From Gammaproteobacteria bacterium (GTDB taxonomy: Bacteria; Pseudomonadota; Gammaproteobacteria; Chromatiales; Chromatiaceae), in the NCBI GenBank assembly GCA_024277555.1, contig JAJRUY010000323.1, forward strand, positions 1-17,424: DNA of 17,424 nt. Direction: 5' to 3'. The translations under genes were made by a program, and so were the position numbers. Under the pieces are notes generated by a model, which had not been told where the DNA came from, did no database searches, and was given only the letters and a program-made list of their open reading frames with translations. Positions 1 through 7,088 of the stretch are shown in pieces (position 1 is the first letter of the stretch; every line of letters starts with the position of its first letter).

Positions 1-180
1 ATTAGCAAAGTACAATATGTTACCGGGTGTTTGTTAAGTCCGCCCTTGCACCGATCTTGTTGCCCAGAGACGATATTTCTTCACTCATCAATAGCTTGGG
101 CTATTGATTCGATCAGAAATTCGCCTCTGAACAACAATCTCAGCACAATCATCGGACTTCCAGGTGAAACATCCGGGTTA
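1..180. repeat. MITE-like element, left-edge copy (5' part outside window)
   Basis: Positions 1-138 are repeated at 17287-17424 with five differences, all transitions, in direct orientation. The element appears to end at the TA at 179-180. Read inward, this end is TAACCCGGATGTTTCACCTG, which pairs as an inverted repeat with TAGCCCGGATATTTCACCTG at the start of the right-edge copy (18 of 20 identical). Combining the two truncated copies gives an element of about 251 bp. It is too short for a transposase and no convincing reading frame is seen. The remaining bases up to the PilZ gene (181-335) show no gene or clear promoter that I can support. Confidence 0.8.
71..123. repeat. long imperfect hairpin inside the MITE-like element
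   Basis: The core arms ATCAATAGCT (87-96) and GGCTATTGAT (99-108) are separated by two bases. The only imperfection is a T-G pair at the inner end. An outer arm ATTTCT (75-80) pairs with AGAAAT (115-120) across symmetric six-base internal loops, and CGA (71-73) pairs with TCG (121-123). The same structure occurs at 17357-17409, where the core is a perfect 10-bp stem. No T-run follows, so it is not a standard terminator. It is a structural core of the repeat, active as DNA or RNA. Confidence 0.7.
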
Positions 181-335
181 AGTTATCCATGACAATGCCG
201 ACACCGATGTCATCAGGAACTTTTGATATGAGACAACTTTCAGGGCCAGCCTCATAGACCAGAAAAAAGGGTGAATAAAATCCTATGGGGCACACATCGG
301 CCTTTCAGACATCAGGATAGTCAGGGAGAAACGGA

Positions 336-683
336 GTGAACAAAACAATATCCTTACCAGAACTAAGAAAAAATGCCCGGGTATGCCTGAGCATTGAATA
401 CGAGTTGATACTCAATGGGCAACACTATACCGGACAAACAGGAGATATCAGCCTGGGTGGTGCTTCCCTGAGAGCCAGCACGCCTGAATTGAACATGGAT
501 CAGGCGCTCAAAAAAGGGCGGATAGTGTTGACCTTGGGCGAAGATAGCCTGGTCTTCGACTGCATGATCGTTTATGTTGGCAACATGGGGGTTTCGGGTT
601 TTTCCAAAACCGGCATTACCTTCAAAAAGGTATCGGACAAGAACAAACACACACTGTTGAAATATATGATGCGTCATCTTTGA
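336..683 (+). CDS. PilZ-domain protein, probable c-di-GMP receptor
   Basis: A 115-residue single-domain cytoplasmic protein. PilZ domains bind cyclic di-GMP through an N-terminal RxxxR and a later D/NxSxxG motif. Both are visible here: R11-K-N-A-R15 and D37-I-S-L-G-G. The length is that of a minimal PilZ protein with no output domain, so it would act by binding a partner, typically in motility, secretion or surface behaviour. The start is GTG at 336, preceded by AGGGAG at 323-328. No in-frame ATG lies nearby. The next gene on the same strand (ODP-type) begins 247 bases later, beyond a repeat element, so a shared transcript is possible but not shown. The family call is firm; the partner is unknown. 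Confidence 0.88.
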   Translation: MNKTISLPELRKNARVCLSIEYELILNGQHYTGQTGDISLGGASLRASTPELNMDQALKKGRIVLTLGEDSLVFDCMIVYVGNMGVSGFSKTGITFKKVSDKNKHTLLKYMMRHL

Positions 684-693
684 CCTTTAGGGG

Positions 694-843
694 ATCTCTA
701 ATAATTCGATTTTTGTCTCTCCGGCGAAAGCCGGAGTCCAGTAAATTCAGCGATTTATGGATTCCGGCCTCGGCTCTGGCATCCTGCTTCGCTCTACCTC
801 CATCCTTGGAGTCGTGCGCCGGAATGACGATTTTTCGAGATTA
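694..843. repeat. dispersed intergenic repeat with CCGGCGAAAGCCGG hairpin (copy A)
   Basis: This is a noncoding block between the PilZ and ODP genes. It has a perfect 7-bp hairpin closed by GAAA (CTCCGGC at 719-725, GCCGGAG at 730-736), a later ATTCCGGC / GCCGGAAT pair, and ends resembling each other in inverted orientation (ATCTCTAATAATTCG and, from the other side, AATCTCGAAAAATCG). The same kind of block occurs at 5786-5889. Repeats of the type 'tccggcgaaagccgga ... ccggaatgac' are widespread between genes of many proteobacteria. It may affect mRNA stability or termination; nothing here proves which. Confidence 0.65.
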
Positions 844-930
844 CCTTTATTAAGGTGCTTTTCATCATGACACTTTTGTTGTTTTCCTTCTCAACAGCAT
901 TTTAGACCAATATAACAGGGAGTAAGGCAT

Positions 931-1683
931 TTGGAACTCTATAACGACGGCGACCATATCTGCGTAGTATTTCGGGATTTGGTACAAGGAGAAGCTGTAC
1001 AGGCCAACCAGTTCTTCATTTATGATCACGACCATGCGGCACTCATCGATCCCGGCGGCGAACTGACCTATACTGCGCTATTCATGGCACTCAGCGAGTA
1101 TATCAACGTCAAGACACTGGATTATGTAGTGGCTTCTCATCAGGATCCAGACATCGTCGCTTCCATCAACAAATGGATGATGGGCACCGACTGCAAGGTC
1201 GTGGTTCCTGCATTGTGGGAAAAGTTCATACCGCACTTCACCAGGCCGGGAAAAACCGATGGACGGCTGATTCCCATGCCGGATGAAGGCATCAATCTCC
1301 GGCTGGGAGATATCTATCTCAAAGCCCTGCCAGCCCACTTCATGCATGCTGAGGGCAATTTCCAGTTCTACGATCCCATCAGCAAGATCCTGTTCTCCGG
1401 CGATCTGGGTGCAAATCTTGGCCCTGCGGAAGATCTGGACAAACCGGTAAAGCGGATTGCCGAGATCCTGCCTTATATGGAAGGCTTCCACAAGCGCTAT
1501 ATCAACTGCAACAAGGTTTGCCGCCTGTGGGCGAATATGGTTCGGGATCTGGAGATATCAATGATCGTGCCCCAGCATGGACGGGCATTCAAAGGCAAGG
1601 CAATCCCTGAATTTATCAGCTGGATAGAGCAGCTGGAATGCGGTGTGGATTTGATGACCCAGGACAACTATCGCATCCCCTGA
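931..1683 (+). CDS. ODP-type diiron protein (metallo-beta-lactamase fold), probable oxygen sensor
   Basis: A 250-residue cytoplasmic protein with the metallo-beta-lactamase fold of flavo-diiron proteins but no flavodoxin domain. The iron-ligand pattern is readable: H70-Q-D72-P-D74, H139 (MHAEGN), D158 (SGDLG) and H216 (PQHGRAF). The spacings match flavo-diiron enzymes. The HQDPD motif, with Asp where enzymes have Glu and no following His, is characteristic of ODP (oxygen-binding diiron protein) domains. ODP domains usually sense oxygen and are often fused to chemotaxis or GGDEF modules. Here the domain stands alone, so a partner must carry the signal. The start is TTG at 931 with CAGGGAG at 916-922. 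It converges with the FAAL fusion gene, leaving 63 bases between stops. An O2- or NO-reducing role is the main alternative. Confidence 0.82.
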   Translation: MELYNDGDHICVVFRDLVQGEAVQANQFFIYDHDHAALIDPGGELTYTALFMALSEYINVKTLDYVVASHQDPDIVASINKWMMGTDCKVVVPALWEKFIPHFTRPGKTDGRLIPMPDEGINLRLGDIYLKALPAHFMHAEGNFQFYDPISKILFSGDLGANLGPAEDLDKPVKRIAEILPYMEGFHKRYINCNKVCRLWANMVRDLEISMIVPQHGRAFKGKAIPEFISWIEQLECGVDLMTQDNYRIP

Positions 1684-1738
1684 CCTCCTGTAGATCGCAT
1701 CCGGCTGCCTTGGTTCACCGGGGATGCACCAGGTAGTC

Positions 1739-1757
1739 GGGCGTTTCTACAACGCCC
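1739..1757. other. perfect hairpin spanning the stop codon of the FAAL fusion gene
   Basis: GGGCGTT (1739-1745) and AACGCCC (1751-1757) form a 7-bp stem with a 5-base loop in the gap between two convergent genes. The stop codon of the minus-strand gene lies in the loop and arm. No T-run follows on either strand, so intrinsic termination is uncertain. It is the only clear structure in this 63-base gap. Confidence 0.4.
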
Positions 1758-4578
1758 TGTATGCGGTCAGATCTGGCTCGCCCAGATGCGCCAGCATACT
1801 GGCCCGAGCTGCATCACGCATCTTTATCGCTGCACCCCAATCCGTACTTTCCGGCTGCACTGCAGGAAGCACACTGACGCTCAGCGCCGCCCGATGAGGA
1901 AACCAGGAGCGCCCCCGCAGCACCGAACGGGTGCCGCGGATGACTACAGGAACAACGGGCACTCCGGCTTCAGCGGCGACAACAAAGGCGCCCATGTGAA
2001 AAGGCAGCAAACCTGGCGCCCGGCTGAGGGTTCCCTCGGGAAAATAAAGCAGGGGCTGTCCAGCCTGTATTGCCTCTTTGCTGCGCTTGGCATCAGCAAC
2101 GCTTCGTTCCAGGTGAAAGCGTTCGACGAACAAGGCGCCAAGCTTGTTCAGAAAAATACGCGGGATGAGTTGCTGACGCAACTCGGACTTGGCAACAAAA
2201 ACCAGATCCACAGGCAAAGCTGCCGCCAACACCACGCCATCCATGTAGCTGGCGTGATTGGCTGCAACTACATAAGCATGTTCTGCAGGCAGGTTTTCCT
2301 GGCCAACAACCTTCAGGGGGATGCCCAGCAGACGCAACAGCAATCGTGCTGCCCGGCGGATCACCCGCCAACGACGCTCTTTCCCCGGCAGCAAAGCCAC
2401 CATCAACCAGACCAGGGAAGATAGCGTCCAGAATACCGTATGCGCCCAGGCTGCCCAGGCAAGATCCCTGAACCTGCGCCGCAAATTGCGCCAGCGCGGG
2501 CCTAGCGAAGCCAGCGCCAGGCGCACCAGCTGCCAGCCGACTGACTTGGGAACATGCCCCAACTTGCCTTGCTCATACAGATCCCGCACCACAGAGCGGC
2601 GCAACTTGCCACTGGAGGTCTTGAGTACCGTATGTGGCGGTGCGAGAATAACCTCATCCGGCGGCATGCCCAGCACATCCGTTGCAGTCTGCATCGCCTG
2701 CTTTTGCAGATCTGCCAATACCTGCTTGTCCTGCTCCCGTGATTCCGCCACCAGAATCAGGCGTTCAGTTCCATGCTCCTTGTCCCTGGCGCCAAACAAC
2801 ACCACGCAGCCCTTGCGAATGCCCGGGATATCCCCAACGGCTTCTTCGGTTTCATAGGGATAGAGATTACGCCCCCCGCGGATAATCAAATCCTTGACCC
2901 GGCTGGTCAGATACAGATCACCAGCTGCGATGTAACCCAGGTCACCGGTATCCAGCCAGCCATGCCTGAGCAACTCGCGGGTCGCTTCTGCATTGCGGAA
3001 ATAGCCGCTGGTGGCGGAAGGCCCTTGAAATTCCACATGCCCTTCGCGGCGATCCGGCAACTCTTGACCCGCCGCATCCACAATACGGATCTGATAACCG
3101 GGCAAGGGCTGACCACAGGCCACGATCTCCTGGACATCCTCATCATTCGCCTCTGCCGGCAACGCCTCACCCCGGCCCAACAGGGCATCACGCTGCACCC
3201 GGTCGATAATGACCTCCCTGCCCGGCGGCGGGAAAGCCAGCCCCACTGCCGCCTCTGCAAGCCCATACACTGGCGCCATACAGTTTTTTGCAAACCCATA
3301 TCTGGAGAATTGGTCAGTAAAGTTTCTCACCGTGTTGGGGCTTACCGGTTCTGCACCATTGAAAGCCATGCGCCAACTGCTCAAATCAAGGCCCTGAATA
3401 TCCTCTTCTGCAATCTTGCTCAGGCACAGTTCATAGGCAAAATTGGGAGCCGCAGACAAGCTGCCCCGGTGGCGATGGATGCGCCATAACCAGCGACTCG
3501 GGCGGGACAGAAACCCCAGGGGCGACATCAGCACCAAAGGCATGGCGTAATACAAGCTGCCCAGCCAGGCGCCAATCAGCCCCATGTCGTGATACAGGGG
3601 AAGCCAGCTGACAAAAACATCATTGGAGGTCGGCTCTATCGCCTCCCCCATGGCGCGAATATTCGCCAGCAGATTGGCATGGGTGAGTACCACCCCCTTG
3701 GGTTGGCCGGTGCTGCCAGAAGTATATTGGAGAAATGCCGTATCATCAGGCCGCACTTGCACGGGCACAAACCCGGTATCTGCCTCACATAGTTGAGCAG
3801 GGGTAACTACCGTTTTTAGAGAACTCACCTGGGCACGCAGCAAACCCGCCACCACCCGTGCCTCGGGAACAGTTATCAGTAATCGTGACCGGGCATTGTC
3901 CAGAATGCGCCCATGCCGGCGCAGATGATCCTCCAGCTGGGATGGACGTGCCGGGGGATAAATCGGCACCGGTATAGCTCCTGCCAGAAGGATGCCAAAA
4001 AAGCTGGACAGATAGTCCCGGCTGGTAGGCAGCATGATGGCCACAGTATCTCCCTGGGACAGCCCCTGGTTTTGCAAACCTGTTGCTATAGCCTCGGCAC
4101 CTTGTAACAGATCCATGTAGCTGATTTGCTCTGGCTCTTCCGATTCCTCATAGAAATAGATATGGGTGCGTTCGGCATGCTCCTGAATATGCCATTGCAA
4201 CACTTCATTGAGGGTTTCTGCCTTGTAAGGCACACCTGCAAGATTTTCCGCAACGGCCGGTAGTGGAATTCGTTCCCTTTCCTGCGGGGAATCACGGCCA
4301 CTCGCAGCCTGAATAGCCTGTAACAGATCACGCGGGGTTTCTGCTGTGGACAGAATTCGCTCTGGGAGACCAACCCCAAATTCGCGTTCGATGCGCAACA
4401 TCAACTCGACCCGCGACAGGCTGTCAAAACCCAAATCACGCTCCAGAATACTATCGATTTCTACCGGTATTGTACGTTGCGATTGGGAAGCCAACTCTTG
4501 AGCAAGCGCAGAGATTATTTTCAGCAAACGCAATCCATCTGTTTCGGCTTTTTCCTTTTTGTTCACAGCTGTCTGCAT
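1747..4578 (-). CDS. ACP - fatty-acyl-AMP ligase - PlsC acyltransferase fusion
   Basis: A 943-residue three-domain lipid enzyme. Residues about 10-95 are an acyl carrier protein with Ser53 in GFDSLS as phosphopantetheine site. Residues about 120-665 are an adenylation domain: P-loop YTSGSTGQPKGVVLTH (285-300), TGDLGY (544-549) and Lys657 in KTSSGKLRR. The stretch around 351-385 (GFLSRPSRWLW, SAAPNFAYELC) is typical of fatty-acyl-AMP ligases (FAAL) rather than CoA ligases. A hydrophobic segment (711-730) follows, then a PlsC acyltransferase with HX4D (H775, D780) and FPEGT (846-850). It probably activates free fatty acid as acyl-AMP, loads its own ACP and acylates a lysophospholipid at the inner membrane. 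E. coli Aas has the opposite order (PlsC first) and no ACP. The ATG is preceded by AAGAGGT. It is monocistronic and divergent from the L,D-transpeptidase gene. Confidence 0.9.
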   Translation of the reverse strand: MQTAVNKKEKAETDGLRLLKIISALAQELASQSQRTIPVEIDSILERDLGFDSLSRVELMLRIEREFGVGLPERILSTAETPRDLLQAIQAASGRDSPQERERIPLPAVAENLAGVPYKAETLNEVLQWHIQEHAERTHIYFYEESEEPEQISYMDLLQGAEAIATGLQNQGLSQGDTVAIMLPTSRDYLSSFFGILLAGAIPVPIYPPARPSQLEDHLRRHGRILDNARSRLLITVPEARVVAGLLRAQVSSLKTVVTPAQLCEADTGFVPVQVRPDDTAFLQYTSGSTGQPKGVVLTHANLLANIRAMGEAIEPTSNDVFVSWLPLYHDMGLIGAWLGSLYYAMPLVLMSPLGFLSRPSRWLWRIHRHRGSLSAAPNFAYELCLSKIAEEDIQGLDLSSWRMAFNGAEPVSPNTVRNFTDQFSRYGFAKNCMAPVYGLAEAAVGLAFPPPGREVIIDRVQRDALLGRGEALPAEANDEDVQEIVACGQPLPGYQIRIVDAAGQELPDRREGHVEFQGPSATSGYFRNAEATRELLRHGWLDTGDLGYIAAGDLYLTSRVKDLIIRGGRNLYPYETEEAVGDIPGIRKGCVVLFGARDKEHGTERLILVAESREQDKQVLADLQKQAMQTATDVLGMPPDEVILAPPHTVLKTSSGKLRRSVVRDLYEQGKLGHVPKSVGWQLVRLALASLGPRWRNLRRRFRDLAWAAWAHTVFWTLSSLVWLMVALLPGKERRWRVIRRAARLLLRLLGIPLKVVGQENLPAEHAYVVAANHASYMDGVVLAAALPVDLVFVAKSELRQQLIPRIFLNKLGALFVERFHLERSVADAKRSKEAIQAGQPLLYFPEGTLSRAPGLLPFHMGAFVVAAEAGVPVVPVVIRGTRSVLRGRSWFPHRAALSVSVLPAVQPESTDWGAAIKMRDAARASMLAHLGEPDLTAYRAL

Positions 4579-4779
4579 TTTTTTACCTCTTGCCCCCTGT
4601 TTAAAGAGGCTCTGATCAAGGCTTCATTAAAGACTAGCGCGAACAAGACAGGGTTGCCATAGATTTGATGACTTTCAAGAAAATATAAACGAATGCAAAT
4701 GCCCCGCATTTTGATCAGCATTGCCATCTATGGAAAAGCAGGCTTTCATTCATCAATGCCACAGGGGAGAATTGAATCA

Positions 4780-5409
4780 TTGAAAACCAAAAACAGGATT
4801 CACCCTCTGGTGGACAACAGAAAATACCTATCCTCTCATCCATCACATCATCTAACCCATGATAAGTATTTCCGGTTCCTGCTAGTTGTTTTTGCTGTTT
4901 CTATGCTGATCTCAACTGCTGCGATTGCAGAAAACCAGGTTCAGATAGACACACAAACAGAAACATTAACCGTACTGGATGATGACAAACCAATACTGGT
5001 GCTCGATCAAATTTCCATCGGCAGATTTGGCGCCAGGCAAGACAAGAGGGTTGGCGATGGCATGACGCCACTGGGGGAATATCGTGTCATTTCCATCAAA
5101 CAGAGCAAGCGTTTCCATTTTTTCATCGGGCTGGATTATCCTTCTGTGGCAGACGCAAACAGGGGTTTGGAAAATGGCATCATCACGCCATCACAGGCCA
5201 AGGCCATTATTTCCGCTCATGCAAAGGGCAGTCTGCCACCACAAAACACCTCCCTGGGTGGCCATATAGGCTTGCATGGGGTTGGAATGGGTGATCCCGA
5301 CGTGCATGCGCGCTATAATTGGACGCAAGGATGTATAGCGATTACCAATGCTCAACTGGATCAATTGCTACCTTTGGTTCGGGTTGGCACCCGGGTTGAA
5401 ATCAGATAG
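4780..5409 (+). CDS. L,D-transpeptidase (YkuD domain), exported
   Basis: A 209-residue periplasmic YkuD-domain enzyme with a long charged N-tail and a signal segment (FRFLLVVFAVSMLISTAAIA). L,D-transpeptidases cross-link peptidoglycan at meso-diaminopimelate or attach lipoproteins to it. The catalytic signature is present as His166 in GLHG and Cys185 in TQGCIAITN. The usual His before GC is Gln, a variation seen in the WTxGC subfamily. I chose TTG at 4780 because AGGGGAGA lies at 4763-4770 with good spacing. The frame stays open upstream to ATGs at 4756 and 4693, which lack a comparable site. The Lpp-like lipoprotein gene starts 25 bases after its stop, so both are probably cotranscribed and this enzyme may use that lipoprotein as substrate (inference). 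Confidence 0.85.
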   Translation: MKTKNRIHPLVDNRKYLSSHPSHHLTHDKYFRFLLVVFAVSMLISTAAIAENQVQIDTQTETLTVLDDDKPILVLDQISIGRFGARQDKRVGDGMTPLGEYRVISIKQSKRFHFFIGLDYPSVADANRGLENGIITPSQAKAIISAHAKGSLPPQNTSLGGHIGLHGVGMGDPDVHARYNWTQGCIAITNAQLDQLLPLVRVGTRVEIR

Positions 5410-5434
5410 AGGGACAAAACACAGGAGATCAATC

Positions 5435-5698
5435 ATGCACAAGAAGTTTATTGCCAGCGCACTGATCCTTTCAGCCCTGACTCTGGGAGGATGTGCCACC
5501 GTCAGTAAAGAAGATCTGGCTGAAGTCAGGGCACTGGCCGAAAAAGCAGCTGCCGATGCTTCTGCAGCCAAGACCATGGCTGCCGATGCCCGCAGCACAG
5601 CAAACACTGCCAAGGCAGAGGCCGAGTCCGCCAACACAAAAGCAACGGAAACTGAAACCAAAATCGACAGGATGTTCAAGAAATCCATGTACAAATGA
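5435..5698 (+). CDS. small Lpp-like outer-membrane lipoprotein
   Basis: An 87-residue lipoprotein. The signal peptide ends in the lipobox LTLGGC (lipidated Cys20), followed by an Ala-rich helix (KAAADASAAK and similar) with heptad character, then MFKKSMYK. The single helix and C-terminal lysine resemble Braun-type Lpp and Pseudomonas OprI, whose terminal lysine is linked to peptidoglycan by L,D-transpeptidases. The ATG at 5435 has AGGAG eight bases upstream. An in-frame upstream extension is rejected because it would bury the signal peptide. The gene sits between two L,D-transpeptidase genes. Lipidation is well supported; covalent attachment to peptidoglycan is inferred from the end residue and context. 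Confidence 0.85.
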   Translation: MHKKFIASALILSALTLGGCATVSKEDLAEVRALAEKAAADASAAKTMAADARSTANTAKAEAESANTKATETETKIDRMFKKSMYK

Positions 5699-5735
5699 AC
5701 TGATCCTGCAAACACAGCGGGAACTCACCGGGCCA

Positions 5736-5767
5736 CCCGCTACAAGAACAAGAATTCTTGCAGCGGG
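5736..5767 (+). terminator. long hairpin after the lipoprotein gene, possible terminator
   Basis: CCCGCT (5736-5741) pairs with AGCGGG (5762-5767) and CAAGAA (5743-5748) with TTCTTG (5755-5760). This gives a 12-bp stem with one mismatch, 37 bases past the stop. No strong T-run follows, so it may act as a 3' mRNA stabiliser as much as a terminator. Confidence 0.5.
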
Positions 5768-5785
5768 CGGCTTGATGAATAGAGT

Positions 5786-5889
5786 GCCTCGAATAATTGT
5801 CATACCGGCGCAGGCCGGTATCCGCAATCTGTTGACTTGTCTGGACTCTGGTTTTCTCTGGAGTGACGAAATCTGTATTTTTCGAGGCT
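5786..5889. repeat. dispersed intergenic repeat with ATACCGGC hairpin (copy B)
   Basis: A short element bounded by inverted ends GCCTCGAA (5786-5793) and TTCGAGGC (5881-5888). It contains a perfect 8-bp hairpin (ATACCGGC at 5802-5809, GCCGGTAT at 5814-5821, loop GCAG). Copy A at 694-843 shares the end pattern (TAATAATT... at the left, ...TTTTTCGAG at the right). It translates into the familiar spurious 'VIPAQAGI' peptide, a sign of this repeat class rather than of a gene. It sits between convergent genes. Confidence 0.65.
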
Positions 5890-5914
5890 CCCAATAGTCC
5901 ATGTTGTCGAGGTT

Positions 5915-6904
5915 TCAATCAAAGAACGGGTTTTTTATCGGCATGGGCGGCTCATCTGTTTTTCTGGATATGGCAACAGGGACGCCGTTCTTCTCCTCAA
6001 TGGCCTGTCTGACATTGCGCCCAATGAGTATCGCGGGATGTTTTTCCAGCTCCTGATAGATGACTTCCAGCGCATAGCGCATCATGTCTTCCCTGGCCTC
6101 CAGGTGTTCTTCAATGGGAGGATGCACTTCCAGATAGAGTATCCCGCCCAGCCAGCCGACCTTGACCGGCTGATTCACGATTTGCACCTGGGTATTGACT
6201 TTGACCTTTTGAAACAGCTCCTCGATATCCTCTGGCAACAAACGCACACAGCCGTGAGTGACCCGCATACCTACACCATAGGGTTTATTGGTGCCGTGAA
6301 TAAGATAACCGGGAAGGCCAAGACGCAAGGCATACTCACCGAGGGGATTGTTCGGCCCGGGAGGAACCACATCCGGTATGGCTTCACCACTTGCAGCAGC
6401 TTCCTTTTTAACCGACTCGGGCGGATACCAGGAAGGGGATTTCTGCTTGCGGACAATGCGCGTTTTTCCCAGCGGCGTTTTCCAGTCCATACGCCCAATA
6501 CTGACCGGATAGGTCACTACCTCTTCGGCTGAGACAAAGTAGTAAAGCCGCATTTCCGGCAGGTTGAGAATCAGGCCCTTACGCTCTGCCGCCGGAAGGA
6601 TATGCTGCCCCGGAACCAGAACCCTTGCGCCGGGAGGTGGTAGCCAGCGATCTATTCCGGGATTTGCCAGCAATATTTCTTCCTGGCCAATATCGTGCCG
6701 CCTGGCTATATCCAGCAGGGTTTCGGACTCCTGAACAGAAACCCAATAGCTTGCCCCAATCAAATCTGAATTCGGCTCTTCGAGCTTGTAGCTTGCTGCC
6801 AGGCCTTGCCGGGAAAGACAGAGCAGCGCAAACACCATCACAGGATAAAACACCAATAGCCTGTAGTGCTGCCAGCACAAGTCCCTGTTTCCTAGCCCGC
6901 GCAT
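5915..6904 (-). CDS. LysM-YkuD L,D-transpeptidase (ErfK/YbiS/YcfS-like)
   Basis: A 329-residue periplasmic enzyme. A signal segment (about residues 15-37, LLVFYPVMVFALLCL, then GLAA) is followed by a LysM peptidoglycan-binding domain (53-99, ETLLDIARRHDIGQEEILL). A YkuD domain (108-245) follows with His203 (IHGTN) and catalytic Cys219 in THGCVRL. The C-terminal tail (250-329) has no assigned function. This domain order and length match the E. coli ErfK/YbiS/YcfS/YnhG group. Several members attach Lpp to peptidoglycan and another makes 3-3 cross-links. The ATG at 6904-6902 and its GGTGA site both lie in the end of a repeat element (6893-7075), so the first four residues appear element-derived. 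It is downstream of the RND operon but separated by that element. A shorter original N-terminus is possible. Confidence 0.88.
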   Translation of the reverse strand: MRGLGNRDLCWQHYRLLVFYPVMVFALLCLSRQGLAASYKLEEPNSDLIGASYWVSVQESETLLDIARRHDIGQEEILLANPGIDRWLPPPGARVLVPGQHILPAAERKGLILNLPEMRLYYFVSAEEVVTYPVSIGRMDWKTPLGKTRIVRKQKSPSWYPPESVKKEAAASGEAIPDVVPPGPNNPLGEYALRLGLPGYLIHGTNKPYGVGMRVTHGCVRLLPEDIEELFQKVKVNTQVQIVNQPVKVGWLGGILYLEVHPPIEEHLEAREDMMRYALEVIYQELEKHPAILIGRNVRQAIEEKNGVPVAISRKTDEPPMPIKNPFFD

Positions 6905-7075
6905 GTTTCACCAGAACGCTTGGAATACAGGTGTTTATCTGTATTGTTCATTATCTTGCGTTGAGTTGTGTTAATGGCCCCGTCATGCTATCCAGTTTTC
7001 CCCAGGATCTTTCCGGCCAGATTGCCCGAAAATCTCTCCAAGAAAAATCTGGATTCCGGTGAAACATGTGGGTTA
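6893..7075. repeat. diverged 183-bp MITE-like element between RND operon and L,D-transpeptidase
   Basis: The two ends, read inward, are TAGCCCGCGCATGTTTCACC (6893) and TAACCCACATGTTTCACCGG (from 7075). They share TARCCC and a perfect CATGTTTCACC and differ by a short indel. Both match the ends of the elements at the two window edges (TARCCCGGATRTTTCACCTG). The interior shows no gene and is unlike the edge copies, so it is an internally different or degraded member. It overlaps the start of the L,D-transpeptidase gene by 12 bases and stops 13 bases short of the RND pump stop codon. Confidence 0.65.
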
Positions 7076-7088
7076 AAGAAATCATGTC

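Noticed and set aside
87..108. FNR-type operator in the hairpin core
   Set aside because: The half-sites are in the opposite arrangement (ATCAA...TTGAT rather than TTGAT...ATCAA) and the block lies inside a mobile repeat.
1..138. The matching ends could mean a circular contig (plasmid) with overlapping ends
   Set aside because: An assembly overlap should be identical; five differences across 138 bases, plus distinct flanks on the two copies, fit two repeat copies better.
4654..4689. Promoter before the first L,D-transpeptidase (TTGCCA or TTGATG with TATAAA)
   Set aside because: Spacings are 24 and 13 bases, neither acceptable for sigma70.
5493..5897. 134-residue plus-strand frame containing VIPAQAGI
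   Set aside because: It overlaps the lipoprotein gene out of frame and then reads through an intergenic repeat known to give such peptides.
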